Positions 1 to 8,702 of a stretch of DNA of 64,000 bases are shown one piece after another. Made by a program: the position numbers and the translations under genes. The stretch's first letter is position 1. Every line of letters starts with the position of its first letter. Origin of the DNA: Acetobacter peroxydans (GTDB lineage: Bacteria; Pseudomonadota; Alphaproteobacteria; Acetobacterales; Acetobacteraceae). Under the pieces are notes generated by a model. That model saw nothing but the letters and a program-made list of their open reading frames with translations. It was not told where the DNA came from and made no database searches. The stretch covers positions 124,001-188,000 of the forward strand of contig NZ_BJMV01000002.1 in the NCBI RefSeq assembly GCF_006539345.1. The letters run 5' to 3'.

Positions 1-729
1 GAACTTGGCCGAGGCGTCCCGCCGCTCACCGAAAATCAGGGCCTCGCCCAGAGGCTGGCTGCCGCCCGTGCGGGCAAAGCTGTAGCGTGCCTCGACCAGA
101 CCGGGCTCCCTGCGCTGGCCAAGGAAGCGGGGCTTCATCTGGCCCATCTGTTTGGAGTGCATGAACTGATGGTTCATATCCATCAGGTTCTCGTGCATGA
201 AACTGTAATGACAACCCACCTGACGCCCGAAAAAGCGGGTTTTGTAGGCGGGGTTGGAAACCTGGGCCAGAGCCGGTGGCAGGGGGACAGTGTCTGCCTT
301 TTCGGCATCGCCGGGGAAGACAAAGACCATGCCGTCCTGTTCGCGGCAGGGGAAGGTGCGCACCCCGTTCGGCAGCTTGCCTTTGCCCAGATAGGGCACA
401 TCAATGCAGCGACCGGAGCGGCCATAGGCCCAGCCATGGTAGCAGCATTTGACTGAATCTCCCTTGACCTGTCCCTTGCTGAGCGGCACCTGCCGGTGTG
501 CGCAGCGGTCTTCAAGGGCGAAAACCGGCCCTTCTTTCGGGCGGACAAGGGCGATGGGCAGACCGGCATAGCGTGTGCCGATGGTCTTGCCGGGTTTGAC
601 CTCATGTGACCAGGCGACAGGATACCAGTAATCCGGGTTAGAGCGGACAGTCCGAATGTCGATCCTGCCTGCGTCCGCCATGGAGGCGGCAATGCAGGGA
701 GCAGGAGCGGCGGGATCAGTCTGGGTCAT
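1..729 (-). CDS. Rieske 2Fe-2S ring-hydroxylating oxygenase, alpha-subunit type (C-terminus cut by window edge)
   Basis: Partial gene: 243 codons are visible and the reading frame is open to the window edge. The ATG at 729 is preceded by a GAGG-type ribosome site. A Rieske cluster is visible as C-x-H at residues 76-78 and C-x2-H at 95-98 (RCAHR and CCYHGW). The mononuclear iron site begins with HENLMDMNHQFMH at about 179-191, with His187 and His191 as likely ligands. The protein should therefore be a soluble NADH-dependent oxygenase component that takes electrons from a separate reductase; no reductase is visible here. The substrate cannot be told: relatives act on aromatic, phenolic or polycyclic lipid compounds. 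No neighbour in the window clarifies its role. Confidence 0.85.
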   Translation of the reverse strand, partial: MTQTDPAAPAPCIAASMADAGRIDIRTVRSNPDYWYPVAWSHEVKPGKTIGTRYAGLPIALVRPKEGPVFALEDRCAHRQVPLSKGQVKGDSVKCCYHGWAYGRSGRCIDVPYLGKGKLPNGVRTFPCREQDGMVFVFPGDAEKADTVPLPPALAQVSNPAYKTRFFGRQVGCHYSFMHENLMDMNHQFMHSKQMGQMKPRFLGQRREPGLVEARYSFARTGGSQPLGEALIFGERRDASAKF

Positions 730-871
730 GGTGCCTCGTATCTGATGACGGTACGCAGGTCTCCCCTGCATTTAATACTATCTCAACGCATTGACCGGCG
801 TGACGCAAGACGAGAGCAGGCCGAAAGGCGCATTCTTTAATGTTTGGCGTGCGCTTGCGGCCCGGCAGATG

Positions 872-1747
872 TTACGAGGCGGCGGTGCTCAGGCGCGCGC
901 TCAGGTCTTCGATAAACTGGAAGGCCACCCGGCCCGAGCGACTGCCGCGCGTAATGGCCCATTCATTGGCGCGGGCCATCAGGTCTGCTTCGGTAATTGT
1001 CAGGCCGCGCTGGGCGGCATAGGCGCGCACCATATCGGCGTAGGTATCCTGCTCGCACGAGTAAAAGCCCAGCCAGAGCCCGAAGCGGTCGGAGAGGGAG
1101 ACCTTTTCTTCCGTTGCCTCGGAGGGGTTGATGGCTGTCGAACGCTCGTTTTCGATCATATCGCGCGGCATCAGGTGGCGGCGATTGGATGTGGCGTAAA
1201 ACAGCACGTTTTCCGGCCGCCCGGCGATGCCGCCATCCAGAACGGACTTGAGGGCCTTGTAGTCCCTGTCTTCCTTTTCGAAGGAAAGATCGTCGCAGAA
1301 CAGGATAAATCGACGCGGGTTCTCGCGTAGAAGCCCCAGAAGCAGTGGCAGGCTGGTCAGGTCTTCACGCTGGATTTCGATCAGCGCCACGCGGCCCTCG
1401 CCGGGGGCGCAGGGCTGGCCGTTGATCTGGTTGGCCAGAGCGTGTGCGCCTTTGACGAGAGAGGACTTGCCCATGCCGCGCGCGCCCCACAGCATGGCGT
1501 TGTTGGCGGGCAGGCCGCAGGCGAAATGCTGTGTGTTTTCAACCAATATCCGACGTTGCTGGTCTATCCCGCGCAACAGGTCAACCGGCACGTGCGCCAC
1601 ATGGGTTACGGGCCGCAGCCTGCCGCGTTCGGGTAGCCAGACAAAAGCATCCGCCATGTCCACGCCTTCCAGCGTCGCCGGTGGAGGGGACAGACGTTCC
1701 AGCGCGGTGGCAATACGTTCGAGAAGCGGGGTCTGGTCTGAATCCAT
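872..1747 (-). CDS. DUF815-family AAA-type ATPase
   Basis: P-loop ATPase of 291 residues. Walker A lies at residues 88-95 (GARGMGKS) and an acidic Walker B-like strand at 148-153 (ILFCDD), followed by a sensor-like ATSNRR. This matches the DUF815 family, whose biochemical role is unassigned. The ATG at 1747 follows GAAGG at good spacing. Longer starts up to 1921 would run into the divergent yajC gene and add a non-conserved tail, so I rejected them. In many alphaproteobacteria this ATPase sits next to yajC, as here; that is a context link only and does not show a role in secretion. Confidence 0.85.
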   Translation of the reverse strand: MDSDQTPLLERIATALERLSPPPATLEGVDMADAFVWLPERGRLRPVTHVAHVPVDLLRGIDQQRRILVENTQHFACGLPANNAMLWGARGMGKSSLVKGAHALANQINGQPCAPGEGRVALIEIQREDLTSLPLLLGLLRENPRRFILFCDDLSFEKEDRDYKALKSVLDGGIAGRPENVLFYATSNRRHLMPRDMIENERSTAINPSEATEEKVSLSDRFGLWLGFYSCEQDTYADMVRAYAAQRGLTITEADLMARANEWAITRGSRSGRVAFQFIEDLSARLSTAAS

Positions 1748-1891
1748 GGGGGCCTTCTTTATTTCTCCTGCGAGGAAAGCGCCGTACCGTGCGCCGTGAA
1801 CTTCCATGGAGGAGCTTGACGGAAAAGGATTGAAAACTATGGTCACTTCTTCTGTTTGTGCAACCAGCGTTATTCTGAAAGTCAGCGCCTC

Positions 1892-2248
1892 ATGTTCGAT
1901 TTCCTGATTCCCGCCGCCCATGCCCAGACCGCCGGGAGCGGTGGCGCCGGTGCCGGGCTGATGTCCTTCCTGCCGTTTGTTGCAGTGTTTGCCATCATGT
2001 ATTTCCTCATGATCCGCCCGCAGCAGCAGCGTCAGAAGCAGCTCAAGGCCGAACTCAAGGCCCTGCGCCGTGGCGACCGGATCGTGACCGCAGGCGGTGT
2101 TGTGGGCATTGTGCAGCGCAGCCGCGAGGATTCATCCGAAGTTGAGGTGGAAATCGCCCCCAATGTGCGCGTGATTGTCCTGCGCGAAACCATTTCCAGC
2201 GTGTTGACCAGCTCGGCCAAGCCGGTGAATGACGACGCCAAGAAGTAA
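1892..2248 (+). CDS. yajC: Sec translocase accessory subunit YajC
   Basis: Small inner-membrane protein of 118 residues in the YajC family, the auxiliary subunit of the SecDF-YajC complex that assists SecYEG. It has a short N-terminus with the AHAQ segment, one hydrophobic helix (about residues 24-46, with FLPFVAVFAIMYFLMIRPQQ-type composition), then the diagnostic RPQQ motif and a basic cytoplasmic domain with GDRIVTAGGVVG. The ATG at 1892 is chosen because it gives the standard start; a TTG 12 codons upstream is less likely. The usual secD and secF do not follow; priA lies convergent after 40 bases, so secDF must be elsewhere. Confidence 0.93.
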   Translation: MFDFLIPAAHAQTAGSGGAGAGLMSFLPFVAVFAIMYFLMIRPQQQRQKQLKAELKALRRGDRIVTAGGVVGIVQRSREDSSEVEVEIAPNVRVIVLRETISSVLTSSAKPVNDDAKK

Positions 2249-2262
2249 GGCAGGGCCTGATT

Positions 2263-2289
2263 GGCGGGACGCGCGGCTCCCGTCCCGCC
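2263..2289. terminator. Hairpin between convergent yajC and priA
   Basis: GGCGGGACG at 2263-2271 pairs perfectly with CGTCCCGCC at 2281-2289 around a 9-base loop. It sits in the 40-base gap between two converging genes and touches the priA stop codon. There is no clear T-tract on either side, so it is at best an imperfect bidirectional terminator. Confidence 0.45.
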
Positions 2290-4529
2290 TAGAGGAATGA
2301 AACCGGGTCTATATCCACATCGACCCGGACGGCGCGGCCCAGATCGACTGCGGCCAGCCACCGCCGCAGGATAGGCTGCACGGCAATAGAGCGGCGGGTA
2401 CGCAGGAGCAGCCGCCGCCTGTGGCGCCCGCGCAGCAGGGCCAGTGGGGCGGGGGCCGGGCCGAGCACCTGAATGCCTTCGCCGTAAGGGGCGGCGCGGC
2501 CCAGCATGGCGGCGGCCTGATCCGCCGCCTGCGCCTCGGCGGCGCTGACGACAAGAGCCGCCAACCTCCCGTAAGGGGGCCAGAAACCCGGTTTGCGCTG
2601 AGCGGCCTCCTGCGCCATGAAGCTGTCGAAATCACCCGAAAGCAGGGCCTGCATGACCGGATGTTCTGGCATGTAGCTTTGGAGTAGCACCCGACCCGGC
2701 GCTTCGGCCCGCCCTGCGCGGCCCGCGACCTGGTGCAGAAGCTGGATCGTGCGCTCGCCCGCGCGCAGGTCAGCCCCGCCCAGCCCCAGATCAGCATCCA
2801 CAACGCCGACAAGGGTCAGATGGGGAAAGTGCCAGCCCTTGGCCACGACCTGTGTGCCGATAATCAGGTCAGCCTCGCGGCGGGAGATTTTTTCAATGGC
2901 CGCAGCCGTGGCTTTGGGGCCGCCGAGCGTGTCGCTCGACATCACCAGAATACGCGCATCGGGAAAAAGCTCGCGGGCTTCTTCCGTAATGCGCTCTATG
3001 CCGGGGCCGATGGCGGTCAGGCTGTTCTCCGCGTTGCAGGCGGGGCAGGAGGTGGGCAGGGGTTGTGTCGTGTCACAGTAATGGCACGAAAGAACCTGGC
3101 GGGCTCGGTGTTCCACCAGCCACGAGGTGCAGTGCGGACATTCCATGCGGTGTCCGCAGGCGCGGCAGAGGGTCAGAGGAGCGTAGCCGCGGCGGTTCAG
3201 GAACAGCATGGCCTGCTCCTGCCGTTCCAGTGTGGCGGCTATTTCATCGCGCAGGACGGGCGAGAGAAACAGCCCGCGCGGCGGTGGGTGATCGCGCAGG
3301 TCAAGCAGGCGGGTTTCAGGCAGGGCCGCGCCCCCGTGGCGGGTCGGCAGGACAAGGTGCCGGTAACGTCCGGCTTCCACATTGGCCAGAGTTTCGAGGC
3401 TGGGCGTTGCGGAAGCCAGAATGACCGGCACGCCTGCCAGCCGCCCACGCAGTACAGCCATATCCCGGGCGTTATACAGAACACCTTCCTCCTGTTTGAA
3501 CAGGGGTTCGTGTTCCTCATCCACAATAATAAGGCCCAGCGCCTCGAACGGCAGGAACAGCGCGGAGCGGGCGCCCACCACCACCTGCACCGCGCCATCG
3601 GCCGTGCCAAGCCATGTCTGCCTGCGGGCTTTCTGCCCGATTTCAGAGTGCCATATGGCGGGTGGCACGCCAAAGCGGCGGGCAAAACGCTCCATCCACT
3701 GGGCCGAGAGGGCAATTTCCGGCAGGAGCACCAGCACCTGCCGCCCCGTTTTCAGGCAGGCGGCTACGGCTTCCTGATAGATTTCGGTTTTGCCCGACCC
3801 CGTAACGCCTTCCAGCAGGGTGACGGAAAAACCGCCTTCCCGCACGTTGGCGCGCAGGGCCTGCGCGGCTTCGAGCTGGGCACCTTCAAGTACGGGGGGG
3901 CAGTGATCTGGGTTAGGGGTTGCAAAGGCGTGGCCCGGATCAAGGCGTACCGGGCGCAACGCCCCTGCATCGGCCAACCCACGTATGACAGCCGCCCCCA
4001 CGCCTGCGGCATTTGCCAGGTCCGTGGTGGTGCGGGGTGGGCCTTTGCCCAGAACGGAAAGGACCTTCTGCCGGGCGGGTGTCAGGCGTAGCGTTTCAGG
4101 CAGGGGGGCGGGCAGCCAGCCCATGCTGGGGGCAGGCACGCCCTGCATCGGCTGGCGCAGGGTCATGGCCAGAACCATGCCGGGGGGAGAGAGCGTATAG
4201 GCAGCAACCCAGTTGACGAAGCGGCGTAACTCGGCGTTGAGGGGCGGCAGGTCGAGCCGGGCGGAAACCGGACGCAGGCGACTGGCCGGAACAGGTTTCG
4301 TATCAGTGGCAAAAGCCAGATCGGGCGGCAGGTCTGGAGCTTGGTCCCACACCACGCCGGTTTCAAGCCGCTTGCCCAGTGGCACGCTGACAATGTCGCC
4401 CGGTTGCAATGCCATATGAGCTGGGGCCGCATAGTCAAAGGCTCCGGCAAACGGCATGGGCAACAGCACGGATACGCGTCGGCTGCTGGCCGGAATATCC
4501 GTTTCATGGGAAGAAGGGGGCTGGGCCAT
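2289..4529 (-). CDS. priA: Primosomal replication restart helicase PriA
   Basis: Full-length PriA, 746 residues, a superfamily 2 DNA helicase that reloads the replisome at stalled forks. Visible in order: N-terminal DNA-binding region (about 15-130), Walker A at 241-248 (GVTGSGKT), DEEH box at 337-340, and the zinc-binding insertion with four CxxC pairs at Cys455/458, 464/467, 482/485 and 495/498. A helicase C domain with QVAGRAGRA follows. The ATG at 4529 is the first in-frame start and leads into a typical N-terminus. It is divergent from xerC, with only 76 bases between the two starts, so both promoters must lie in that gap. Confidence 0.97.
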   Translation of the reverse strand: MAQPPSSHETDIPASSRRVSVLLPMPFAGAFDYAAPAHMALQPGDIVSVPLGKRLETGVVWDQAPDLPPDLAFATDTKPVPASRLRPVSARLDLPPLNAELRRFVNWVAAYTLSPPGMVLAMTLRQPMQGVPAPSMGWLPAPLPETLRLTPARQKVLSVLGKGPPRTTTDLANAAGVGAAVIRGLADAGALRPVRLDPGHAFATPNPDHCPPVLEGAQLEAAQALRANVREGGFSVTLLEGVTGSGKTEIYQEAVAACLKTGRQVLVLLPEIALSAQWMERFARRFGVPPAIWHSEIGQKARRQTWLGTADGAVQVVVGARSALFLPFEALGLIIVDEEHEPLFKQEEGVLYNARDMAVLRGRLAGVPVILASATPSLETLANVEAGRYRHLVLPTRHGGAALPETRLLDLRDHPPPRGLFLSPVLRDEIAATLERQEQAMLFLNRRGYAPLTLCRACGHRMECPHCTSWLVEHRARQVLSCHYCDTTQPLPTSCPACNAENSLTAIGPGIERITEEARELFPDARILVMSSDTLGGPKATAAAIEKISRREADLIIGTQVVAKGWHFPHLTLVGVVDADLGLGGADLRAGERTIQLLHQVAGRAGRAEAPGRVLLQSYMPEHPVMQALLSGDFDSFMAQEAAQRKPGFWPPYGRLAALVVSAAEAQAADQAAAMLGRAAPYGEGIQVLGPAPAPLALLRGRHRRRLLLRTRRSIAVQPILRRWLAAVDLGRAVRVDVDIDPVSFL

Positions 4530-4605
4530 GGTTCAGTATTTAAGCCGGTGAAGGGCTAAAGAACAGGGTCAAAAGTCCGGGCAGAGGGTTAGGCAGGGAG
4601 CGCGC

Positions 4606-5583
4606 ATGACAGCGGAAGAAGCGGTTCAGCGGTTTATGGAATGGATGGCGGTTGAAAAGCGTGCCTCCCCCCGTACGCTTGAGGCTTACAGGGCCGATCT
4701 GTCACGCTTTCTGGTTTTTCTGGGCGGACATATGAACGGTCTGCCCGATATGGAAGGGCTGGGGCGGCTGACCCTGCGGGATTTCAGGGCCTGGCTTGCC
4801 CAGGAGCAGGCGCGTGCTCTGGCACGCAACAGCAGGCCCGCCGTGCGGCCTTCCACCCCTGATCAGGCGGCGCGTACCCGTGCGCGCAGGGTTTCGGCCC
4901 TGCGGTCGTTCTTTCGTTATCTGGCCCGGCGGGAAGGGGTTGAGAATACGGCTATCCAGCTTCTGGGCAGTCCGCGTCTCAAAAAAACATTACCTCGCCC
5001 GCTTTCCCGGCCTGATGCGCTGGCGGCGCCTGACGATATTGCCGAACTGGCCCGGACACCTTTTGAGCGCGCGCGTGACCGGGCCCTGTTTTTGCTGCTG
5101 TACGGCTGTGGGCTGCGTATTTCCGAAGCGCTGACGCTGGACGTGGCGGATACGCGCGCTCTGGCCGCGACAGGGGGGCTGCGTATTCACGGCAAGGGTG
5201 GCAAAGAGCGGCTGGTGCCCGTGTTGCCGCAGGTGCAGGAGGCGCTGGAAGCCTGGCTTAAGCAGCATCCATCCCCCACGGCGGATGCCCCGCTGTTTGT
5301 GGGGGTGCGGGGCGGGCGTTTGCAGCCAACCATAGCGCAGAAGGCGATGCGCGCATGGCGTGTTCTGTCCGGTCTGCCGGAACACGCGACCCCCCATGCG
5401 CTGCGCCATTCCTTTGCGACCCACCTGATGGAAGGTGGCGCGGACCTGCGCGTCATTCAGGAATTGCTGGGCCATGCCAGCCTGTCCACCACCCAGCGCT
5501 ACACCCTGACCGATGAAGCACGGCTGCTGGATGTCTGGACGCGCGCGCACCCGCGTGCACAAATGGAACGTAACAGGAAATAG
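4606..5583 (+). CDS. xerC: Tyrosine recombinase XerC
   Basis: Site-specific recombinase of 325 residues that, with XerD, resolves chromosome dimers at dif. The N-terminal SAM-like DNA-binding domain covers about 5-115 and the catalytic domain about 135-315. All catalytic residues are visible: Arg171, Lys197, His264-x2-Arg267 (HALRH), His290 (GHASL) and Tyr299 (QRYT). AGGGAG lies five bases before the ATG. Its place beside priA and a housekeeping peptidase, without any attachment site or phage gene, supports XerC and not a phage integrase. A 30-base gap to pip suggests co-transcription. Confidence 0.94.
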   Translation: MTAEEAVQRFMEWMAVEKRASPRTLEAYRADLSRFLVFLGGHMNGLPDMEGLGRLTLRDFRAWLAQEQARALARNSRPAVRPSTPDQAARTRARRVSALRSFFRYLARREGVENTAIQLLGSPRLKKTLPRPLSRPDALAAPDDIAELARTPFERARDRALFLLLYGCGLRISEALTLDVADTRALAATGGLRIHGKGGKERLVPVLPQVQEALEAWLKQHPSPTADAPLFVGVRGGRLQPTIAQKAMRAWRVLSGLPEHATPHALRHSFATHLMEGGADLRVIQELLGHASLSTTQRYTLTDEARLLDVWTRAHPRAQMERNRK

Positions 5584-6575
<992 letters not shown>

Positions 6576-6576
<1 letters not shown>

Positions 6577-7574
6577 TGCTTCGGAGGCGGAAAGGCGCGC
6601 AGGGGCAGCGTATGCGGTGGGGCGCGTTGCGCACGTTGCGTATCGCTACGCAGGCGGGCGTGGCGACTGTTGCCGTGGCCGGTTTCTGGCGCGGAGCCTT
6701 GGCTGAGCCTTCAACCCCCGAGGCATGTCAGCATCTGGTGGCGCGGGTGCCCCTGCGGAATGACGCGGGGTTTATCAATGCTCCCGCCAGCCTGAACGGC
6801 CATGCCGCGCGGATGATTGTCGACACCGGTTCAGAGGGCAGCCTTATTTCTCCCGAGGCAATGGCCCTGTTCGACATGCAGGCAGATCCGGAACGGCGCA
6901 CGGTCGTGCAGGGTACAGGGGGCGAGGGGCGGCTTGTGCCGAACGCCATCATTCATTCCCTGCGTATCGGGGCGGTGGAGTTCGGACCGGTTTCGGTGCC
7001 CGTGGAGGCGTTGCCAGCCATTCCGCCACTGGTGCCTGCGATAGAGGGGCTGGTAGGGGCTGATCTACTCTCGCGGTACGATGTCGAATTCAGCGTGGCG
7101 GAGGGGTGGATGGCCTTCTGGTCCCCCGCGACAGCCGCGTGCTCAGGCCCTGTCGGCTGGCGCTATCTGTACCGCGCGGTGCCGCTCGATATGACGCCTC
7201 GTAAACGGCTGATGGCGTCAGTGGAGCTGGACGGCCACACCCTGCACGCCTTGCTGGATAGTGGCGCACGCTCCACCATCGTTTCCAACGACGCTGCCCA
7301 CCGGGCCGGTGTCGCCGCCGCCACACTGGCGGGCGATCCCGGCGGGGTCGCGGCCGGGCTGGATGGGCGCGGGCAAGTGTATCACTGGCACCGCTTTCAA
7401 AAGCTGCGAGTCGGGCAGGAGGAGGAAATCGCGCCGGTTCTGACAGTCTCACCTGTGCATGATGCGGCGGATATGTTGCTGGGGGCAGACTGGTTCATGA
7501 CCCATCGGGTATGGATTTCTTACGCAACGCGCTCGCTCTACCTTATGCCTGCCCGCAAGCGCACGGAACTCTGA
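6576..7574 (+). CDS. Exported retropepsin-like aspartyl protease with two catalytic motifs
   Basis: Protein of about 332 residues with a basic N-terminus, a hydrophobic segment at about 25-42 and an AxA-type cleavage site near ALAEP, so probably exported or anchored. Two retropepsin motifs are present: IVDTGSEGSLIS with Asp83 and LLDSGARSTIVS with Asp228. The pepsin-like arrangement could form one active site within a single chain. The ATG at 6576 overlaps the pip stop; an alternative ATG at 6612 has a better ribosome site (AGGGG) and gives a shorter signal sequence. The substrate is unknown. Related bacterial genes are annotated only as retroviral-type aspartic proteases. Confidence 0.8.
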
Positions 7575-7633
7575 GCGGGTCTGCAACGCGCGCCTCCGGT
7601 GACGGGGCGGCGGCACGTTGCAGGGAGCTGGTG

Positions 7634-8128
7634 TCAGCCTTTCAGGCGTGCATTGCAGACGCTGTAGTAGCCGCCGCCCTTCTGGATCCATTTCAGCCCA
7701 CCATTGGCGTTGGTGGCCTTGTTGGCGTTGTATTGATCCAGACAGGTTTTCTGCCGGGCCTTGCCTGCGCTGAGCTTGGAATACTGGGCGCTGACGGCAC
7801 TCGGGAAGACCGCGCCTTCAGCGCTGGCGGGCAGAGGCTTTGCGGTGCCGGTGGTTTCGGTCGCCTTGGTTTCGGCGGGTTTTGTCTCGGTGGCTTTGGT
7901 GTCAGCAGGCTTGCTTTCCGCAGGCTTTGCGGTCACTGGCTCGGCTGCGTCGCACGTGGCAGTCTTGAAGGACGCGTAGGTCTGATCCTTCAGTGAGCCA
8001 TTGGCTTTCGCTTCCTTGAATTTTTCGTGGCATTCCTTGGCTGTCAGCGCATGGGCGCCGGGCGCGGCCATGACTGTGGTGCAGGCGAGTAGTGTCGCCG
8101 CCAGACCAATACGCGCGAATACTTTCAT
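7634..8128 (-). CDS. Exported PsiF-like protein with two Cys-containing repeats
   Basis: 164 residues with a clear signal peptide (about 1-27, ending near AHALTA). The mature chain has two related modules: residues about 30-60 (KECHEKFKEAKANGSL ... ATCDA) and about 125-162 (KTCLDQYNANKATNANGGL ... YYSVCNARL). Each carries a Cys pair and an aromatic residue, like PsiF-type repeats. Between them lies a Pro/Ala/Lys/Thr/Glu-rich linker of imperfect KPAET/KATET units, so this part is probably disordered. Function is not known; a periplasmic location is likely. AAGG is well placed before the ATG at 8128. Confidence 0.75.
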   Translation of the reverse strand: MKVFARIGLAATLLACTTVMAAPGAHALTAKECHEKFKEAKANGSLKDQTYASFKTATCDAAEPVTAKPAESKPADTKATETKPAETKATETTGTAKPLPASAEGAVFPSAVSAQYSKLSAGKARQKTCLDQYNANKATNANGGLKWIQKGGGYYSVCNARLKG

Positions 8129-8319
8129 GGTGATGACCTTACGAGGAAGATAGACAGGAAGATGTATGCTCGTGTCCCCTGACGGGCGCGTTGACCCACT
8201 GCCCTGTCCGTCAGCCAGCAGAGCGATAACCTGCGTACGCTACGGCAAATCCACGCAATGATAAAGGCTCTTGTATGCGTGCGCCTCTCTGTCGCCGGGC
8301 CGCCTTTATATAAGGGGCC

Positions 8320-8532
8320 GTGGCCGCGCCAGGTACACTGGAGAAGCGCCTGACGCGGCTTCATGCGGCTTTGGCAGCTCAGATCGGGTGTGGCATCCCT
8401 GCCGCATTCATCAGAAAATACATTGCCGAAGCCGCAGGCGCCATTGCGGACACAACCCGGCCGGAAATGACAGGAAAAGAAGAAATTCCAGAGGCTTTCA
8501 GGTTCGTTCGCGCGAAACCCAGCCCAGCCTGA
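8320..8532 (+). CDS. Possible small protein, no recognised family
   Basis: A GTG-started frame of 70 codons in the gap before amtB. The predicted chain is moderately helical (AALAAQIG, YIAEAAGAIA) with a charged C-terminal third; I recognise no domain. AAGGGG lies only two bases before the GTG, which is closer than ideal. Third-position GC is lower than in neighbouring genes by eye. The stop codon lies inside the right half of an inverted repeat. It could be a real short gene, a decayed remnant or chance. Confidence 0.25.
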   Translation: MAAPGTLEKRLTRLHAALAAQIGCGIPAAFIRKYIAEAAGAIADTTRPEMTGKEEIPEAFRFVRAKPSPA

Positions 8533-8538
8533 AAGCCT
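8492..8538 (+). repeat. Perfect 11-base inverted repeat upstream of amtB
   Basis: AGGCTTTCAGG at 8492-8502 and CCTGAAAGCCT at 8528-8538 are exact reverse complements with a 25-base loop that itself contains the palindrome TCGCGCGA. No T-tract follows, so it is not a standard terminator on the plus strand. It may be the end of the small upstream frame, a protein-binding site or an RNA stem. Confidence 0.5.
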
Positions 8539-8702
8539 GATTATGGCGGCTTATATCCGCTTTCTTGTCGTGATTATGGAATATGCTGGCAAAGGATGCT
8601 TTGTTCCGCTTGAGATACAAGTCAAACAATGGCAGTGTCAGGCCGGTGAATCATTGAAACCAGTATTGCTGAGAGCCTTGAGTTTAAGGAGAGACCCAAT
8701 AT

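Larger units (their letters stand above)
8129..8702. other. 574-base region between the PsiF-like gene and amtB
   Basis: This gap must hold the promoter of the minus-strand exported protein gene and that of amtB. I see a possible small ORF (8320-8532), a perfect 11-base inverted repeat (8492-8502 with 8528-8538) and a TATATAAGGGG-type AT-rich block near 8305. I looked for a sigma-54 promoter (TGGCAC-N5-TTGC) before amtB: TGGCA occurs near 8587 and 8631, but the GC partner is off by two and one bases respectively, so none is called. Confidence 0.5.

Noticed and set aside
2733..4091. A 452-codon plus-strand frame opposite priA
   Set aside because: Complete overlap with priA, whose helicase and zinc motifs are unambiguous.
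4606..5583. Phage integrase
   Set aside because: The tyrosine recombinase sits beside priA in a housekeeping setting, has XerC length and motifs, and there is no attachment site or phage gene.
8580..8700. Sigma-54 promoter before amtB
   Set aside because: TGGCA-type elements occur, but the spacing to the GC element is wrong by one or two bases, and the window's NtrC lacks the sigma-54 loop.
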